A DNA stretch of 64,000 nt from Fibrobacter sp. UBA4223 (GCA_002382975.1 DFTB01000012.1:24581-88580), one strand, 5' to 3'; counted from the first letter of the stretch, positions 25,715 through 34,849 are shown. Translations and numbers: made by a program. The notes: generated by a model not told the origin, from the letters alone.

Positions 25715-27100
25715 TTACTTAATCTGCGTACGGAAGATTTTTTCCTGAGAACCACTGCTAACCCGCAACACGTAGGCACCGGGATTCAAGCCTTCCAAGT
25801 TCATGGACCCAGAAACACGACCATTCAAAACAACCCTGCCCTGCATGTCAAAGATGCTTACTGTTGCCGTTTTCACCCCGGAAACAAGAAGCGTTTTTCC
25901 AGAAACCTGGACCCCCATCGGCATGGTGTTTCCCGCAACAATAGCAGAAACATCTTCATTTGCGCCATTTCCATCATTTCCTTCGCTGCTACCATTCCCA
26001 CCATTGCTGCCGCCATCAGCGCAAGCGGTGTAAGACGTCGGGTTACTGGCCAGGTAGCCCTTGACCATGTTACCCGAAGTGGTAAACTGCAGGGAATTTC
26101 TGGAAGATCCACTTGAAAAGGCTGCCGTACCCTCTTCAACTTTGGAAGCAGACCAGTTTGCCCAAGAGAGCTGGTTCTTGTTCATCCAGTCTTGCCAGCT
26201 GGTGTTGCGGCTCACGTCCGGATTACCACCACCATCAGAATTGCCGGTTCCCCATTCCGACACGAATACGGAAAGACCCGCGTTAATTGCCTGCTGGGCG
26301 TTATCCCCTTCGCATTGCGTTCCCCATTCAGTCTGACCATTCCAGCAATGGGAGTTTGCGTAATAGTGGAAGGTGTAGGCTATATTATCTCCAGAAACCG
26401 TATTGCCGATGGCGTATTGCGGATTCTGGTCCCACATGGGGTTACCCACAAGAATCAGGTTGTCAGAATACTGCCGGATAACAGGAACAATTTTTTCGGC
26501 GTAGCTTTTAACGGTACTCCACTCAATTTCTTTCGGCTCGTTAAAAAGTTCAAAGATGACATGGTCGTACTTGCCCCACTTCTGGGCCATTTCGGTAAAG
26601 AACTTGGTGGCATTAGCGACCTCTTCGTGAGCCTGGTGGGAGTGCCAGTCAATAATCACGTAGATGTCGTTATCAATGGCCGCCTGCACCACGGTGTTCA
26701 TGAGGTTCGTCTGGAATTCGGCATCGGTAGCATAGCCGGTGATGTGTTTCGACTTGTCGTCACCACAGCTTTCCGAACCGTCTTTGCAGCCCCACCAGTC
26801 ATCGCTTGTGGTCCCCATGGCAGCACGCACAATCTGGATGTTCATATCGCGGACCATTGTTGAAATACCTTCGGCCGTCCAGAACTCAGTGCCACGAGGA
26901 ACCATGCTCCAGTAAAGGCTCATGCCGCGCACCTGGACTTCGGAACCAGCTTTAACACCTTCACAACTGCCGTAAATGCGCCCCTGCCCTTGAGCATTTT
27001 TTCCGGTCATCAACTGACCGTACTGGCTTACCGGGCCTACACGCCCAAAGGCCAGTGAAGATACGCCTAGAGCCAAAAGAACTGCGAGAGACTTTTTCAT
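25715..27100 (-). CDS. Secreted GH5 cellulase with T9SS-like C-terminus
   Basis: A 461-residue endoglucanase: signal peptide MKKSLAVLLALGVSSLAFG, then a GH5 domain (RVGPVSQYGQLMTGKNAQGQ; YVIIDWHSH; FELFNEP with acid/base Glu near 187; VFVSEWGTGN with nucleophile Glu near 280; WANWSASK). A Gly/Asn-rich linker (GGSNGGNGSSEGNDGNG) leads to a C-terminal sorting-like domain (VSIFDMQGRVVLNG, GAYVLRVSSG). It is the simplest GH5 of the cluster, with no CBM. The family cleaves internal beta-1,4-glucan bonds. An SD (AAGGGGTGGTTT) precedes the ATG. Confidence 0.93.
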   Translation of the reverse strand: MKKSLAVLLALGVSSLAFGRVGPVSQYGQLMTGKNAQGQGRIYGSCEGVKAGSEVQVRGMSLYWSMVPRGTEFWTAEGISTMVRDMNIQIVRAAMGTTSDDWWGCKDGSESCGDDKSKHITGYATDAEFQTNLMNTVVQAAIDNDIYVIIDWHSHQAHEEVANATKFFTEMAQKWGKYDHVIFELFNEPKEIEWSTVKSYAEKIVPVIRQYSDNLILVGNPMWDQNPQYAIGNTVSGDNIAYTFHYYANSHCWNGQTEWGTQCEGDNAQQAINAGLSVFVSEWGTGNSDGGGNPDVSRNTSWQDWMNKNQLSWANWSASKVEEGTAAFSSGSSRNSLQFTTSGNMVKGYLASNPTSYTACADGGSNGGNGSSEGNDGNGANEDVSAIVAGNTMPMGVQVSGKTLLVSGVKTATVSIFDMQGRVVLNGRVSGSMNLEGLNPGAYVLRVSSGSQEKIFRTQIK

Positions 27101-27190
27101 AAACCACCCCTTAAAAATCTGTTATGTTAAATATATTCTTTTTGAGGAATCCCAGAAAAAATGTAAGAAGAAAATGGTGTAAATACGCGA

Positions 27191-27217
27191 AAAAGGCAGG
27201 GTTAACCCCTGCCCTTT
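27191..27217 (-). terminator. Terminator of the CBM11-only gene
   Basis: On the reverse strand GGCAGGGGTTAACCCTGCC is followed by TTTTTC, about 25 bases past the stop. Confidence 0.85.
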
Positions 27218-27241
27218 TCTAGATGGCGTCGGTATTTTACC

Positions 27242-28861
27242 TTAGCGAACCTGCATGCGGATGGTCTTAGCCATAGAGCCCTGCTGCACGCGGATGATGT
27301 AGGCACCCTTGCTCATGCCAGCAAAGCTGTGAGCGAAGCTACCGGCAGCCATGTTTTCGCTATGGCTTTCGATAGCGTGACCCATCATGTCGAACACCTG
27401 GACCTTCACGAGACCAGCCTTGGCGACAGACACCTGCAGGGTGTTGCCATGGAGGGTAGCGGAGAGACCTGCAGGAGCGGCAACCACGCCAATCGCCGTA
27501 TTCATGCCGGGGTTGGTGGCATTATTGTTATTGGCGTTATTGTTGGCATTGTTATTGTTGGCAGCGTTACTATTGCTGGAAGCGGGGATTGTGCTGCTGC
27601 TAGAAACAGGCTTTGTGGTTGTGCCACCCATGGTACCGACGCACTTCACGTTGTCGATATCCAGTTCAGTACCCAGATTGGCAGCGGAGAACTTTTCGTC
27701 CACCACCCAAGTCAGCCTGGAAACCTTGGCCCAAGAGAAAGCAACCACGGTAGCGCCTGTAGCATCGGCAACCCATTCCGGCTGTGCCATGGAAGAAACG
27801 GTCACTGTCTTCCAGGTCGTAGAGGCCGGCTGGTCAGTAGCCACATGTTCCCAACCCTGATCGGCCTTCACGCCGTCCACAGTGGAACGCATGCGGTGGC
27901 CAGAGCCCTTGTAATCGTACTGGATTGCAGTACAACCAGAGAGCTTACCCGAGGTAAAGGCAACTTCCATACCCACGGAGGTATAGATCTTATCCTTGTC
28001 GCTACCCGGAGTAATACCAGAAATATCCTTCATGGCAACATAGGAGTTAGTGCCATCCGTCACAATCATATCAATTGCACCGGTGGTAGCATCCTTTGTA
28101 TTGGAATAAGAGCCACCCGCAGCATAGAGGTACCAGTAAGCCGTGGCACCAAGAGTTTCGGCAGTGGTATTGCCATCGTCGAAGTCATCGATGACGACCG
28201 CAGTGGTGGGAGTAGTCGTCGAAGAAGAACCGGGGGTATAACCGGCACAGTTCACATCGTCAATGTAGAGGTAGTCAGAGGTCGCAGTGCCCTTAACTTC
28301 CCAAGACAGAGAAACCACATTGGCCATATTCAAGGAGAGCGTGGTTCCCCAACCTGCAGCCTGCTTAAGTTGAGATACAGAAACGGAGGCATTGGTCCAA
28401 CTGGTGCTGCCATCAAGAGCATAGGCATGCCTATTGTAGCCAGTGAGGTCACCAGAGTCGTCACCGTTCATTGTTGCCTTCAAGTTGTGGCCGGCACCCT
28501 TATACTTATAGGAAATCGTGGTGCAACCAGAAAGGCCTCCGGCAACATTCACAGCAAGAACCACGTAGGGATCGTTGGCATTGCTGCCCTTGGCCAAGCT
28601 AATGCCGGTCAGGCCAGCCCCATACTTAGAACCACCAGCAGCGGCTTCTTCCAACACGACAACAAGGCCATACTGGTCTTTCGTATTTGTATACGTAGAC
28701 GCACCCTTGTCATTTACATCAGTATAAGCGTACCAAGCGTCCTTGGCACCGCCGGTATTAGCCAAACCATCACCATCTTCAAAGTCATCGATGTTGGCAG
28801 TAGTCTGGGCGAAAGACATAGCTGTTGTTGCACAAAGTGCAGCCACAAAGATTTTTTTCAT
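27242..28861 (-). CDS. Secreted carbohydrate-binding protein: two CBM11-like modules, no catalytic domain
   Basis: A 539-residue protein with signal peptide MKKIFVAALCATTAMSFAQ. Two CBM11/CIA30-like modules follow (about 22-208, NIDDFEDGDG ... LYIDDVNCAG; about 220-412, VVIDDFDDGNT ... LDIDNVKCVG). An Asn-rich linker (NANNNNANNNANNNN region) leads to a C-terminal domain with VQVFDMMGHAIESH and MSKGAYIIRV. No GH motif is present, so it probably binds beta-glucan at the cell surface, as an adhesin or enzyme partner (inference). The second module and the C-terminal domain closely match those of the 30535-34092 GH5 protein. SD: TAGGAGAG. Confidence 0.85.
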   Translation of the reverse strand: MKKIFVAALCATTAMSFAQTTANIDDFEDGDGLANTGGAKDAWYAYTDVNDKGASTYTNTKDQYGLVVVLEEAAAGGSKYGAGLTGISLAKGSNANDPYVVLAVNVAGGLSGCTTISYKYKGAGHNLKATMNGDDSGDLTGYNRHAYALDGSTSWTNASVSVSQLKQAAGWGTTLSLNMANVVSLSWEVKGTATSDYLYIDDVNCAGYTPGSSSTTTPTTAVVIDDFDDGNTTAETLGATAYWYLYAAGGSYSNTKDATTGAIDMIVTDGTNSYVAMKDISGITPGSDKDKIYTSVGMEVAFTSGKLSGCTAIQYDYKGSGHRMRSTVDGVKADQGWEHVATDQPASTTWKTVTVSSMAQPEWVADATGATVVAFSWAKVSRLTWVVDEKFSAANLGTELDIDNVKCVGTMGGTTTKPVSSSSTIPASSNSNAANNNNANNNANNNNATNPGMNTAIGVVAAPAGLSATLHGNTLQVSVAKAGLVKVQVFDMMGHAIESHSENMAAGSFAHSFAGMSKGAYIIRVQQGSMAKTIRMQVR

Positions 28862-28899
28862 TGTTTCTCTCCTAGTGAAAAAATCCCAATCATTTCCTC

Positions 28900-28927
28900 T
28901 GGGCCTATATAGTTTTTTATATAGGCC
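28900..28927. terminator. Perfect 11-bp-stem hairpin between two genes
   Basis: GGGCCTATATA / TATATAGGCCC with a six-base loop lies 29 bases after the stop of the upstream GH5 gene and 39 bases before the ATG of the CBM11 gene. On the transcribed (minus) strand no T-run follows directly, so it may be a weak terminator, an mRNA 3'-end stabiliser, or a 5'-UTR element of the downstream gene. Confidence 0.55.
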
Positions 28928-28955
28928 CCAACAAGTGAAATTTTAGTTTACAAAG

Positions 28956-30389
28956 CTATTTTAGCACGATTTGATGGCTTTTTTGGGCCAAACCAGAGCG
29001 AACCTGTAGTATATAGCGGCCGGGGGCCATTTTTTCAAGGTTCACAATACCGGAAACCTGACCGAACTTGGCCATCAGGCGACCCTGCATATCAAACAGG
29101 TTGACCGTCACGGTCCCCTCACCCGCAATCTGAAGAACGCGACCTTCAAGACGCACGGAATGAGACATGCCGCCTACACCGATAATAGCGGTATTGTCGT
29201 CCAAACCAGGGGCGTAAGAATTACTGGAATTCGGCACAAAGGCGCTGGAACTAGACCTTGCTGTCCCGTTAGAGCTAGAAGACCGGCCCGCAGCGCTGGA
29301 GCTGGACGCAGCAGCCGGAGAACCTCCGCAGGCAGTGTAAGTCTTGGGATTATTCGCCAGAAAGCCCTTCACCATGTTTCCGGAGGTAGAATAGCTCAGG
29401 CTATAGCGGGTCGCACCGCTACTAAAAGCCGCAGTTCCTTCTGAAATCTTGGAGGCGCTCCAGTTCGCCCAAGAAAGCTTATAGGAATCCATCCACTGCT
29501 GCCAGCTGTTGTTCTGGGAAACGTAGTTATTGGGGTCTCCCTTTCCATCGGCAGTACCCGTACCCCATTCCGATACAAATACAGAAAGACCAGCGTTAAT
29601 GGCAGCAACAGCATTCGCCCCCTCAGAACCTGTTTTATGGGAGCCTGCGTAATAGTGGAATGTATAGGCGACATTTTGATCCTGGAGCGGTTCAGCAGTA
29701 GCCGCATTCGTATACTGGTCATAATAGGGTGTTCCCACCAAGACAAGGTTGTCCGAATACTGACGGATTGCCTGGATAACGGTTTTCGCATAGGGGGCGA
29801 TCCCGCTTTTCCAGTAGCTTTTGGCGGCATCTTCATCGGGCCATTTTTCACCACAGGAATTCTTAGGTTCATTGTAGATTTCAAAAATCACGTTATCGTA
29901 CTTACCCCACTTCTGGGCCATTTCCGTAAAGAACTGTACCGCAGAATTCGTACTCTGTTCCGCGCAATGGCTATGCCAGTCGATAATGACATAGATATCG
30001 TTATCAATGGCCCCCTGAACAACGGCGTTCATAAAGCCCTTTTGCTTATCGGGTTCAGAAGCATACCCCTTTATGCCATCGCTCCAATCCTCGTTACCTG
30101 TAGCCATGGCACCTCGGACAATCTCGATTTTCATATCGGAAACCATGCTGGAAACGCCCTCGGCTGTCCAAAATTCAACGGCATTTTTCATAAGGGACCA
30201 ATAAAGGCTCATGCCCTTGACTTGGACGGGGGTACTGTTATAGGCCGCACAGGAACCGAAAATGCGGCCCTTGCCGTTGGAATCCTTTCCGGCCTGAAGC
30301 TGGCCATACTGGCTCACGGGGCCCACACGGTTTGCCGCAAAAGACGAGGCGAATAATGCCAAAGTCATGAAAAATGCGATTTTTTTCAT
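28956..30389 (-). CDS. Secreted GH5 cellulase with T9SS-like C-terminus
   Basis: A 477-residue endoglucanase. The start at MKKIAFFMTLALFASSFAAN gives a signal peptide. GH5 domain: RVGPVSQYGQLQAGKDSNGK, YVIIDWHSHC, FEIYNEPKN (acid/base Glu near 172), VFVSEWGTGT (nucleophile near 272). A Ser-rich linker precedes the C-terminal sorting-like domain (VNLFDMQGRLMAKFGQ, PGRYILQVRSG). It is closely related in layout to the 25715-27100 enzyme, consistent with tandem duplication. SD-like GGGATTTTT precedes the start. Confidence 0.93.
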   Translation of the reverse strand: MKKIAFFMTLALFASSFAANRVGPVSQYGQLQAGKDSNGKGRIFGSCAAYNSTPVQVKGMSLYWSLMKNAVEFWTAEGVSSMVSDMKIEIVRGAMATGNEDWSDGIKGYASEPDKQKGFMNAVVQGAIDNDIYVIIDWHSHCAEQSTNSAVQFFTEMAQKWGKYDNVIFEIYNEPKNSCGEKWPDEDAAKSYWKSGIAPYAKTVIQAIRQYSDNLVLVGTPYYDQYTNAATAEPLQDQNVAYTFHYYAGSHKTGSEGANAVAAINAGLSVFVSEWGTGTADGKGDPNNYVSQNNSWQQWMDSYKLSWANWSASKISEGTAAFSSGATRYSLSYSTSGNMVKGFLANNPKTYTACGGSPAAASSSSAAGRSSSSNGTARSSSSAFVPNSSNSYAPGLDDNTAIIGVGGMSHSVRLEGRVLQIAGEGTVTVNLFDMQGRLMAKFGQVSGIVNLEKMAPGRYILQVRSGLAQKSHQIVLK

Positions 30390-30488
30390 AAAAATCCCTG
30401 GGATTGTAGGTGACACCCCCTAAAAATATTTCCCCAGAACCGACTTCGAACAAAGAAGCATGAAAAAAGATGTTACCGGTGTAAACAA

Positions 30489-30516
30489 GAAAGGCGGGGG
30501 ATATCCCCGCCTTTTT
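30489..30516 (-). terminator. Terminator of the 30535-34092 GH5 gene
   Basis: On the reverse strand GGCGGGGATATCCCCCGCC is followed by TTTC; the stem is flanked by A- and T-runs on both sides. Confidence 0.85.
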
Positions 30517-30534
30517 CGTCATTTTTGAGCTTGA

Positions 30535-33500
30535 CTAGCGAGCTTGCATACGCAAGGTCTTCACCATGGAGCCCTGACGCACACGGACAATGTAGGCGCC
30601 CTTGCCCAGCTTGGCAAAGTCGTGGGCAAAGCTGCCTGCCGCCATGCTCTCGCTATGGCTTTCAATGGCATGGCCCATCATGTCGAACACCTGGACCTTC
30701 ACGAGACCGGCACGGGCGACAGAGACCACCAGGGTCTTACCCATGATAGAGGCATCGAGACCGGCCGGAGAAGCGATGTCACCGATAGCCATGCCGTAAC
30801 CGTTATCATTGCCGTTGATGTTGCCGTTATTGGTTCCGTTATTGCCAGCACCACCGTTATTGGCTCCAGAGCTGGAACCAGGCTTTACACCGGCACTAGA
30901 ACTGGAGACGGGCTTCACGCTAGAGCTGGATTTCGGCTTCACACTGGAGCTGGACTTCGGAGTCGGCAAGGAACCGATACAGGTCACGTTGTCGACATCC
31001 AGATTCGTGCCGCGGTCAGCATTCGCAATCTTTTCGTCTACGACCCAAGCCATCTTCACCACCTGTGCCCAGGAGAAGGTCTTCTTCTCGGTTGCAGGAA
31101 TCCAGGTCGGCTGAGCCAGGTCAGCTGCAGTAACCGTTACCTGAGTCCAGGCAGAGGCCTTGGGCTGGATGTCCGTAACATGTTCGTATCCCTCATCAGG
31201 CGTTACCGTAGACACAGAAGCACGGAACTTGTGAGCGGAACCCCTATAGTCATAAGTGATTGCCGTGCAGTTGGTAAATGCGCTGGTCGGGATATCCAGG
31301 CCCATACCTACAGAGGGGTACGTGGTGGCACCGTAGGTAATGCCAGAAATACCTTCCATAGCAACGTAGGCGTTTTCGCCGTCAATGCGGACCATATCCC
31401 AGGACTTCGTCTTGGTGTCCTGTTTGTTGGTCACGGAACCACCTGCCTTGTAAATGTACCAGTATGCCTCGCCCAGAGATTCGGACTGGGTGTTTTCATC
31501 CTGGAAGTCATCAATAACGGCAAAGCCCGGAGTAGAGGCAGAAGAGTTCGGAGAGGTCGAGCTGCTGCTAGTATTCATTTCGGTCCACTTACCATCGACG
31601 CACTTCAGGTCAGAGGCACCCACATGGATTTCTTCACCCTCTGTGCATTCCGGCTCGGCAGAAGATGACGAGGGCACAACCGTTCCCGAGCTGCTAGAGC
31701 CGCCAATATCGGGTAAAGTACCGACACACTGGACATTGTCAACGTCAAGGTAGGTACCACGTTGGGCATCCTTAATCTTTTCGTCCACCACCCATACTAG
31801 TTGATAAACCAAATTCCAAGCAAAGTCTTGCTTCTCTGTTTTGGGAATCCAAGACGGCTGAGCGAGATCGTCCACACCCACTGTTACCGTTGTCCAAGAA
31901 GTGGCCTTGTTCTGGGCGTCTGTAGCGTGCTCATACCCGCTTTCTGCAGTCACCGTACTCATGGCCGCCCGGAACATATGGCCGGAGCCCTTGTAGTCGT
32001 ACTTGATAGCAGTGCACCCCGCCAATGCAGACGCAGGAATATTCATGGACATTCCCACAGAAGGATATGATTTATCACCGTAAGTTATATCGGAAATGTC
32101 TTCCATAGCGACATAGTAGTTGTTCGAATTACCACGAACCATATCCCACACTTGATCGGCGCCCTGAGTATTGGAAATCGAGCCTCCTGCAGTATACAGG
32201 AACCAATAGCCATCTTCGCCCAAAGTCTCCACGCCCGTATTCCCGTCATCCACATCATCAATCATGACAACTGTAGAAACGGTAGAAGAGCTGCTAACCT
32301 TGACTTCGGTCCATTCACCATCAACGCAAAGCATGTGGGTCGAACCTACATCGATGGTTTCACCGTCTTCGCACGTGGGGTTCACGTGAGAACTAGAGGA
32401 GCTCTTCGGCTTCGAGGAGCTAGAACTGCCTGCAGCAGACGAACTGGAAACCCGCTCAATGGTTCCACCGACACAACGCAAATCATCGATATACAGATAA
32501 TTAGCATCATCCGTGTCTTCCACGACCCAAGCGAACTTGTCAATCTTCTTTTTGTTCAAGGTCACCTTAGGAGAACCCTCCCAATTCGCCTGCTGTAAAT
32601 CACTCCAATCAACGGTAGCGGTCTTCCAAGACTTAGAAGCAAGAATATCTGTAGTATGGTAGTTATAATCTTCCACTTCAGGAGTTTGCACCTTAAAAGT
32701 ATGAGCGGCACCCTTGTACTTGTATTCTAAACTTTCGCAAGAAGACAGGTCGTAAACACTTTCATCTTCATTAAGATTCAAGCCCAAGGCTACATAGGGA
32801 TCGTAAATGTACGTCCCCGCATTCAAAACGATTCCCTTCAATGCGGCCATACCTTCTGTGGAATTGTCAGCCGCAAAAACCACAATATAGCCGTCTCCTT
32901 CATCATTAGCAGCATTGGTTATAGAAGATTTTCCATTCCCATTCGCGGCACCGGGTTCACCCTTATCGGTGTAGGCATACCAAGAACCACCGGTAAAGGC
33001 AGTTCCATCGCCATCCTCAAAATCATCGATGAATTCTTCATCAGCCTGAACACTGCTAGAAGAACCGGAAGTACCAGTTCTCCAAGAGACAGACGCCGCA
33101 TGGCTAGCCAACTGATCATAAACATACTTACCCGATGTTGAATATCCATCATAACTCCAGTTTGTGGGATTCGTATAGGTAGACTGCCCCCGGAATGCAG
33201 AAGCGGCCTCATCCTTGTTGCTCACAGACCAGTTACACCAAGAAATCATCTTCTGATCAAGGAAAGTCATCCAAGCATCAGCATCAGTGGTATTATAGAG
33301 TTCCTTACCATCAGCTGTACCCACGCCCCATTCCGTTACAAACACCGTAAGGCCTGCCTGAATCGCACTGCTGACACGCTGAACAAACGTCGAATAGCCA
33401 TCCCATTGGCCACCATCTGTATGATGAGAGTTTGCATAGAAATGGAATGTGTAAGCCACGTTATTTTTAGAATCCGTCACCTTGCTATTGATTGCCTCTT

Positions 33501-34092
33501 CCGGATGGGCGGAGTATTCGCTGTTTCCCACTACAATGAGGTTGTCTGTTCCACCATTGGATCGAATTACAGAAATAATGGTGTTAGCGTAGGTTTTGAC
33601 CGTACCCCACATATTTGCATCTTTGGGTTCGTTAAAAATTTCAAATATCACATTGGGATAACTGCCCCACTTGCTCGCCATGCGAGTGAAGAAAGTCGTA
33701 GCGTCCGTTATTTCGTCGTTGGCATAATGAGAATGATAGTCAATAATGACATAGATGTCGTTATCAATGGCAGCCTGAATAACGGCGTCATCGGCATCTA
33801 GAGAGGCCGTCGAGTTACCCGCATTTTGGGTACTAGGCGTACCATGGGCAACGCGGATAATTTCAACTTTCCACTTATCTACGAGGGCATTTATTACAGA
33901 AGCGGTATAGAAGGGCGATCCAGCATCCCAATAATCCCAGTACATGCTCATACCCTTGAGCTGAACCTTTTCTGTGCCTGATTTGGAACCGTAGAGGTAA
34001 CCACCACTAGCCTGCAACTTACCGTAGTAGCTTACAGGACCGGCAAACACCACCGTCGCCGCGAGAGCCAAAAGAATTGCGAGTTTTTTCAT
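30535..34092 (-). CDS. Multimodular GH5 cellulase with three CBM11-like modules
   Basis: A 1185-residue secreted enzyme: signal peptide MKKLAILLALAATVVFAG, then a GH5 domain more diverged than its neighbours (GPVSYYGKLQASGGYLYG; YVIIDYHSHY; FEIFNEPKD, acid/base Glu near 152; VFVTEWGVG, nucleophile near 250). Three CBM11-like modules follow (about 350-545, 590-770, 815-1015). The linkers between them carry a roughly 26-residue two-Cys mini-module (CEDGETIDVGS..LCVDGEW and CTEGEEIHVGA..KCVDGKW). A Ser and Gly/Asn linker leads to a C-terminal domain nearly identical to that of the CBM11-only protein (VQVFDMMGHAIESH). SD: AGAGGAA. Confidence 0.92.
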   Translation of the reverse strand: MKKLAILLALAATVVFAGPVSYYGKLQASGGYLYGSKSGTEKVQLKGMSMYWDYWDAGSPFYTASVINALVDKWKVEIIRVAHGTPSTQNAGNSTASLDADDAVIQAAIDNDIYVIIDYHSHYANDEITDATTFFTRMASKWGSYPNVIFEIFNEPKDANMWGTVKTYANTIISVIRSNGGTDNLIVVGNSEYSAHPEEAINSKVTDSKNNVAYTFHFYANSHHTDGGQWDGYSTFVQRVSSAIQAGLTVFVTEWGVGTADGKELYNTTDADAWMTFLDQKMISWCNWSVSNKDEAASAFRGQSTYTNPTNWSYDGYSTSGKYVYDQLASHAASVSWRTGTSGSSSSVQADEEFIDDFEDGDGTAFTGGSWYAYTDKGEPGAANGNGKSSITNAANDEGDGYIVVFAADNSTEGMAALKGIVLNAGTYIYDPYVALGLNLNEDESVYDLSSCESLEYKYKGAAHTFKVQTPEVEDYNYHTTDILASKSWKTATVDWSDLQQANWEGSPKVTLNKKKIDKFAWVVEDTDDANYLYIDDLRCVGGTIERVSSSSAAGSSSSSKPKSSSSSHVNPTCEDGETIDVGSTHMLCVDGEWTEVKVSSSSTVSTVVMIDDVDDGNTGVETLGEDGYWFLYTAGGSISNTQGADQVWDMVRGNSNNYYVAMEDISDITYGDKSYPSVGMSMNIPASALAGCTAIKYDYKGSGHMFRAAMSTVTAESGYEHATDAQNKATSWTTVTVGVDDLAQPSWIPKTEKQDFAWNLVYQLVWVVDEKIKDAQRGTYLDVDNVQCVGTLPDIGGSSSSGTVVPSSSSAEPECTEGEEIHVGASDLKCVDGKWTEMNTSSSSTSPNSSASTPGFAVIDDFQDENTQSESLGEAYWYIYKAGGSVTNKQDTKTKSWDMVRIDGENAYVAMEGISGITYGATTYPSVGMGLDIPTSAFTNCTAITYDYRGSAHKFRASVSTVTPDEGYEHVTDIQPKASAWTQVTVTAADLAQPTWIPATEKKTFSWAQVVKMAWVVDEKIANADRGTNLDVDNVTCIGSLPTPKSSSSVKPKSSSSVKPVSSSSAGVKPGSSSGANNGGAGNNGTNNGNINGNDNGYGMAIGDIASPAGLDASIMGKTLVVSVARAGLVKVQVFDMMGHAIESHSESMAAGSFAHDFAKLGKGAYIVRVRQGSMVKTLRMQAR

Positions 34093-34183
34093 AAAGAATT
34101 CCTCTGTTGATATATCGTAATAAAGATAAAATCCAGCGGCGTTTTTTTCAAGTCAATTTACGGAAATCTTATAGTACGAAAGT

Positions 34184-34209
34184 AGATGCCCGCCGGCGCG
34201 GGCATGACG
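34184..34209. repeat. REP-like palindrome
   Basis: GATGCCCGCCGGCGCGGGCA followed by TGACG in the gap between two minus-strand genes. Confidence 0.7.
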
Positions 34210-34228
34210 AAGAAAATGCAGGAACGAC

Positions 34229-34260
34229 AAAAAAAGCACCCCAGCACAGAGCCGGGGTTA
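34229..34260 (-). terminator. Terminator of the small exported protein gene
   Basis: On the reverse strand CCCCGGCTCTGTGCTGGGG is followed by TGCTTTTTTTG, about 50 bases past the stop. Confidence 0.75.
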
Positions 34261-34269
34261 TCTCTAACA

Positions 34270-34294
34270 GGTCCTCGCCTTTGCGAGGATGACA
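34270..34294. repeat. REP-like palindrome
   Basis: GGTCCTCGCCTTTGCGAGGA followed by TGACA, between the 34314 gene and its terminator. Confidence 0.75.
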
Positions 34295-34313
34295 ATGCTG
34301 CTACACAGACAAC

Positions 34314-34751
34314 TTAGTTTTCGTTGTTGTGCATTTCCATCTGTTCGCGGTCCATCGTGTGCTGCAGGTATTCCTTGAAGTCACGGTCGATGTTCACACC
34401 GTCGAAGTCGATGTCATCGTTTTCCAACACGAACACGGCGCTGGGGTTATCGAGCCAGCCGACCACGTCCACACCTTCCAACTTCATGGACTTGTCGCCC
34501 GCGGCCTGAGCCACATATTCCACCTTGGACTTGGCCACCCAGCCCTGGCCGCAGTTACCCTTGACCAGCACTTCGGTGTCACCGTCTTTGACGATGGTAA
34601 GTTCGTCGTTAAAGCCTGCGGTGCAAACCACAGATCCACCGCCCTTTTCCTTGGTCAAGTCAATATCGCCCAGCTTGGACTTCACTTTGTTCGGGGCAGC
34701 AAAAGCAGCGGCCACCATCAGGGAAAGAGCAACAAATAAAACCTTTTTCAT
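34314..34751 (-). CDS. Small exported protein, unknown function
   Basis: A 145-residue protein. The start at MKKVLFVALSLMVAAAFA gives a signal peptide with AFA cleavage, whereas the longer frame does not. The mature part has two Cys (SVVCTAGFNDEL, GNCGQGWVAK), an acidic segment (ENDDIDFDGVNIDRDF) and a Met/Asn-rich tail. No family recognised. SD: TGAGGAATAAC. TATATT lies further upstream. Divergent from mltG. Confidence 0.75.
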   Translation of the reverse strand: MKKVLFVALSLMVAAAFAAPNKVKSKLGDIDLTKEKGGGSVVCTAGFNDELTIVKDGDTEVLVKGNCGQGWVAKSKVEYVAQAAGDKSMKLEGVDVVGWLDNPSAVFVLENDDIDFDGVNIDRDFKEYLQHTMDREQMEMHNNEN

Positions 34752-34849
34752 GTTATTCCTCAATAAACATGGTAAAATATACAACTATGCAGTAGGAATA
34801 TACCTTTTATTTTGGCAAATTGGGAGATTTTCTTTTAAATTTTTACGAT

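Noticed and set aside
17608..34092. Cellulosome (dockerin/cohesin) system
   Set aside because: No dockerin calcium-loop duplicates or cohesin domains are seen in any of the secreted proteins.
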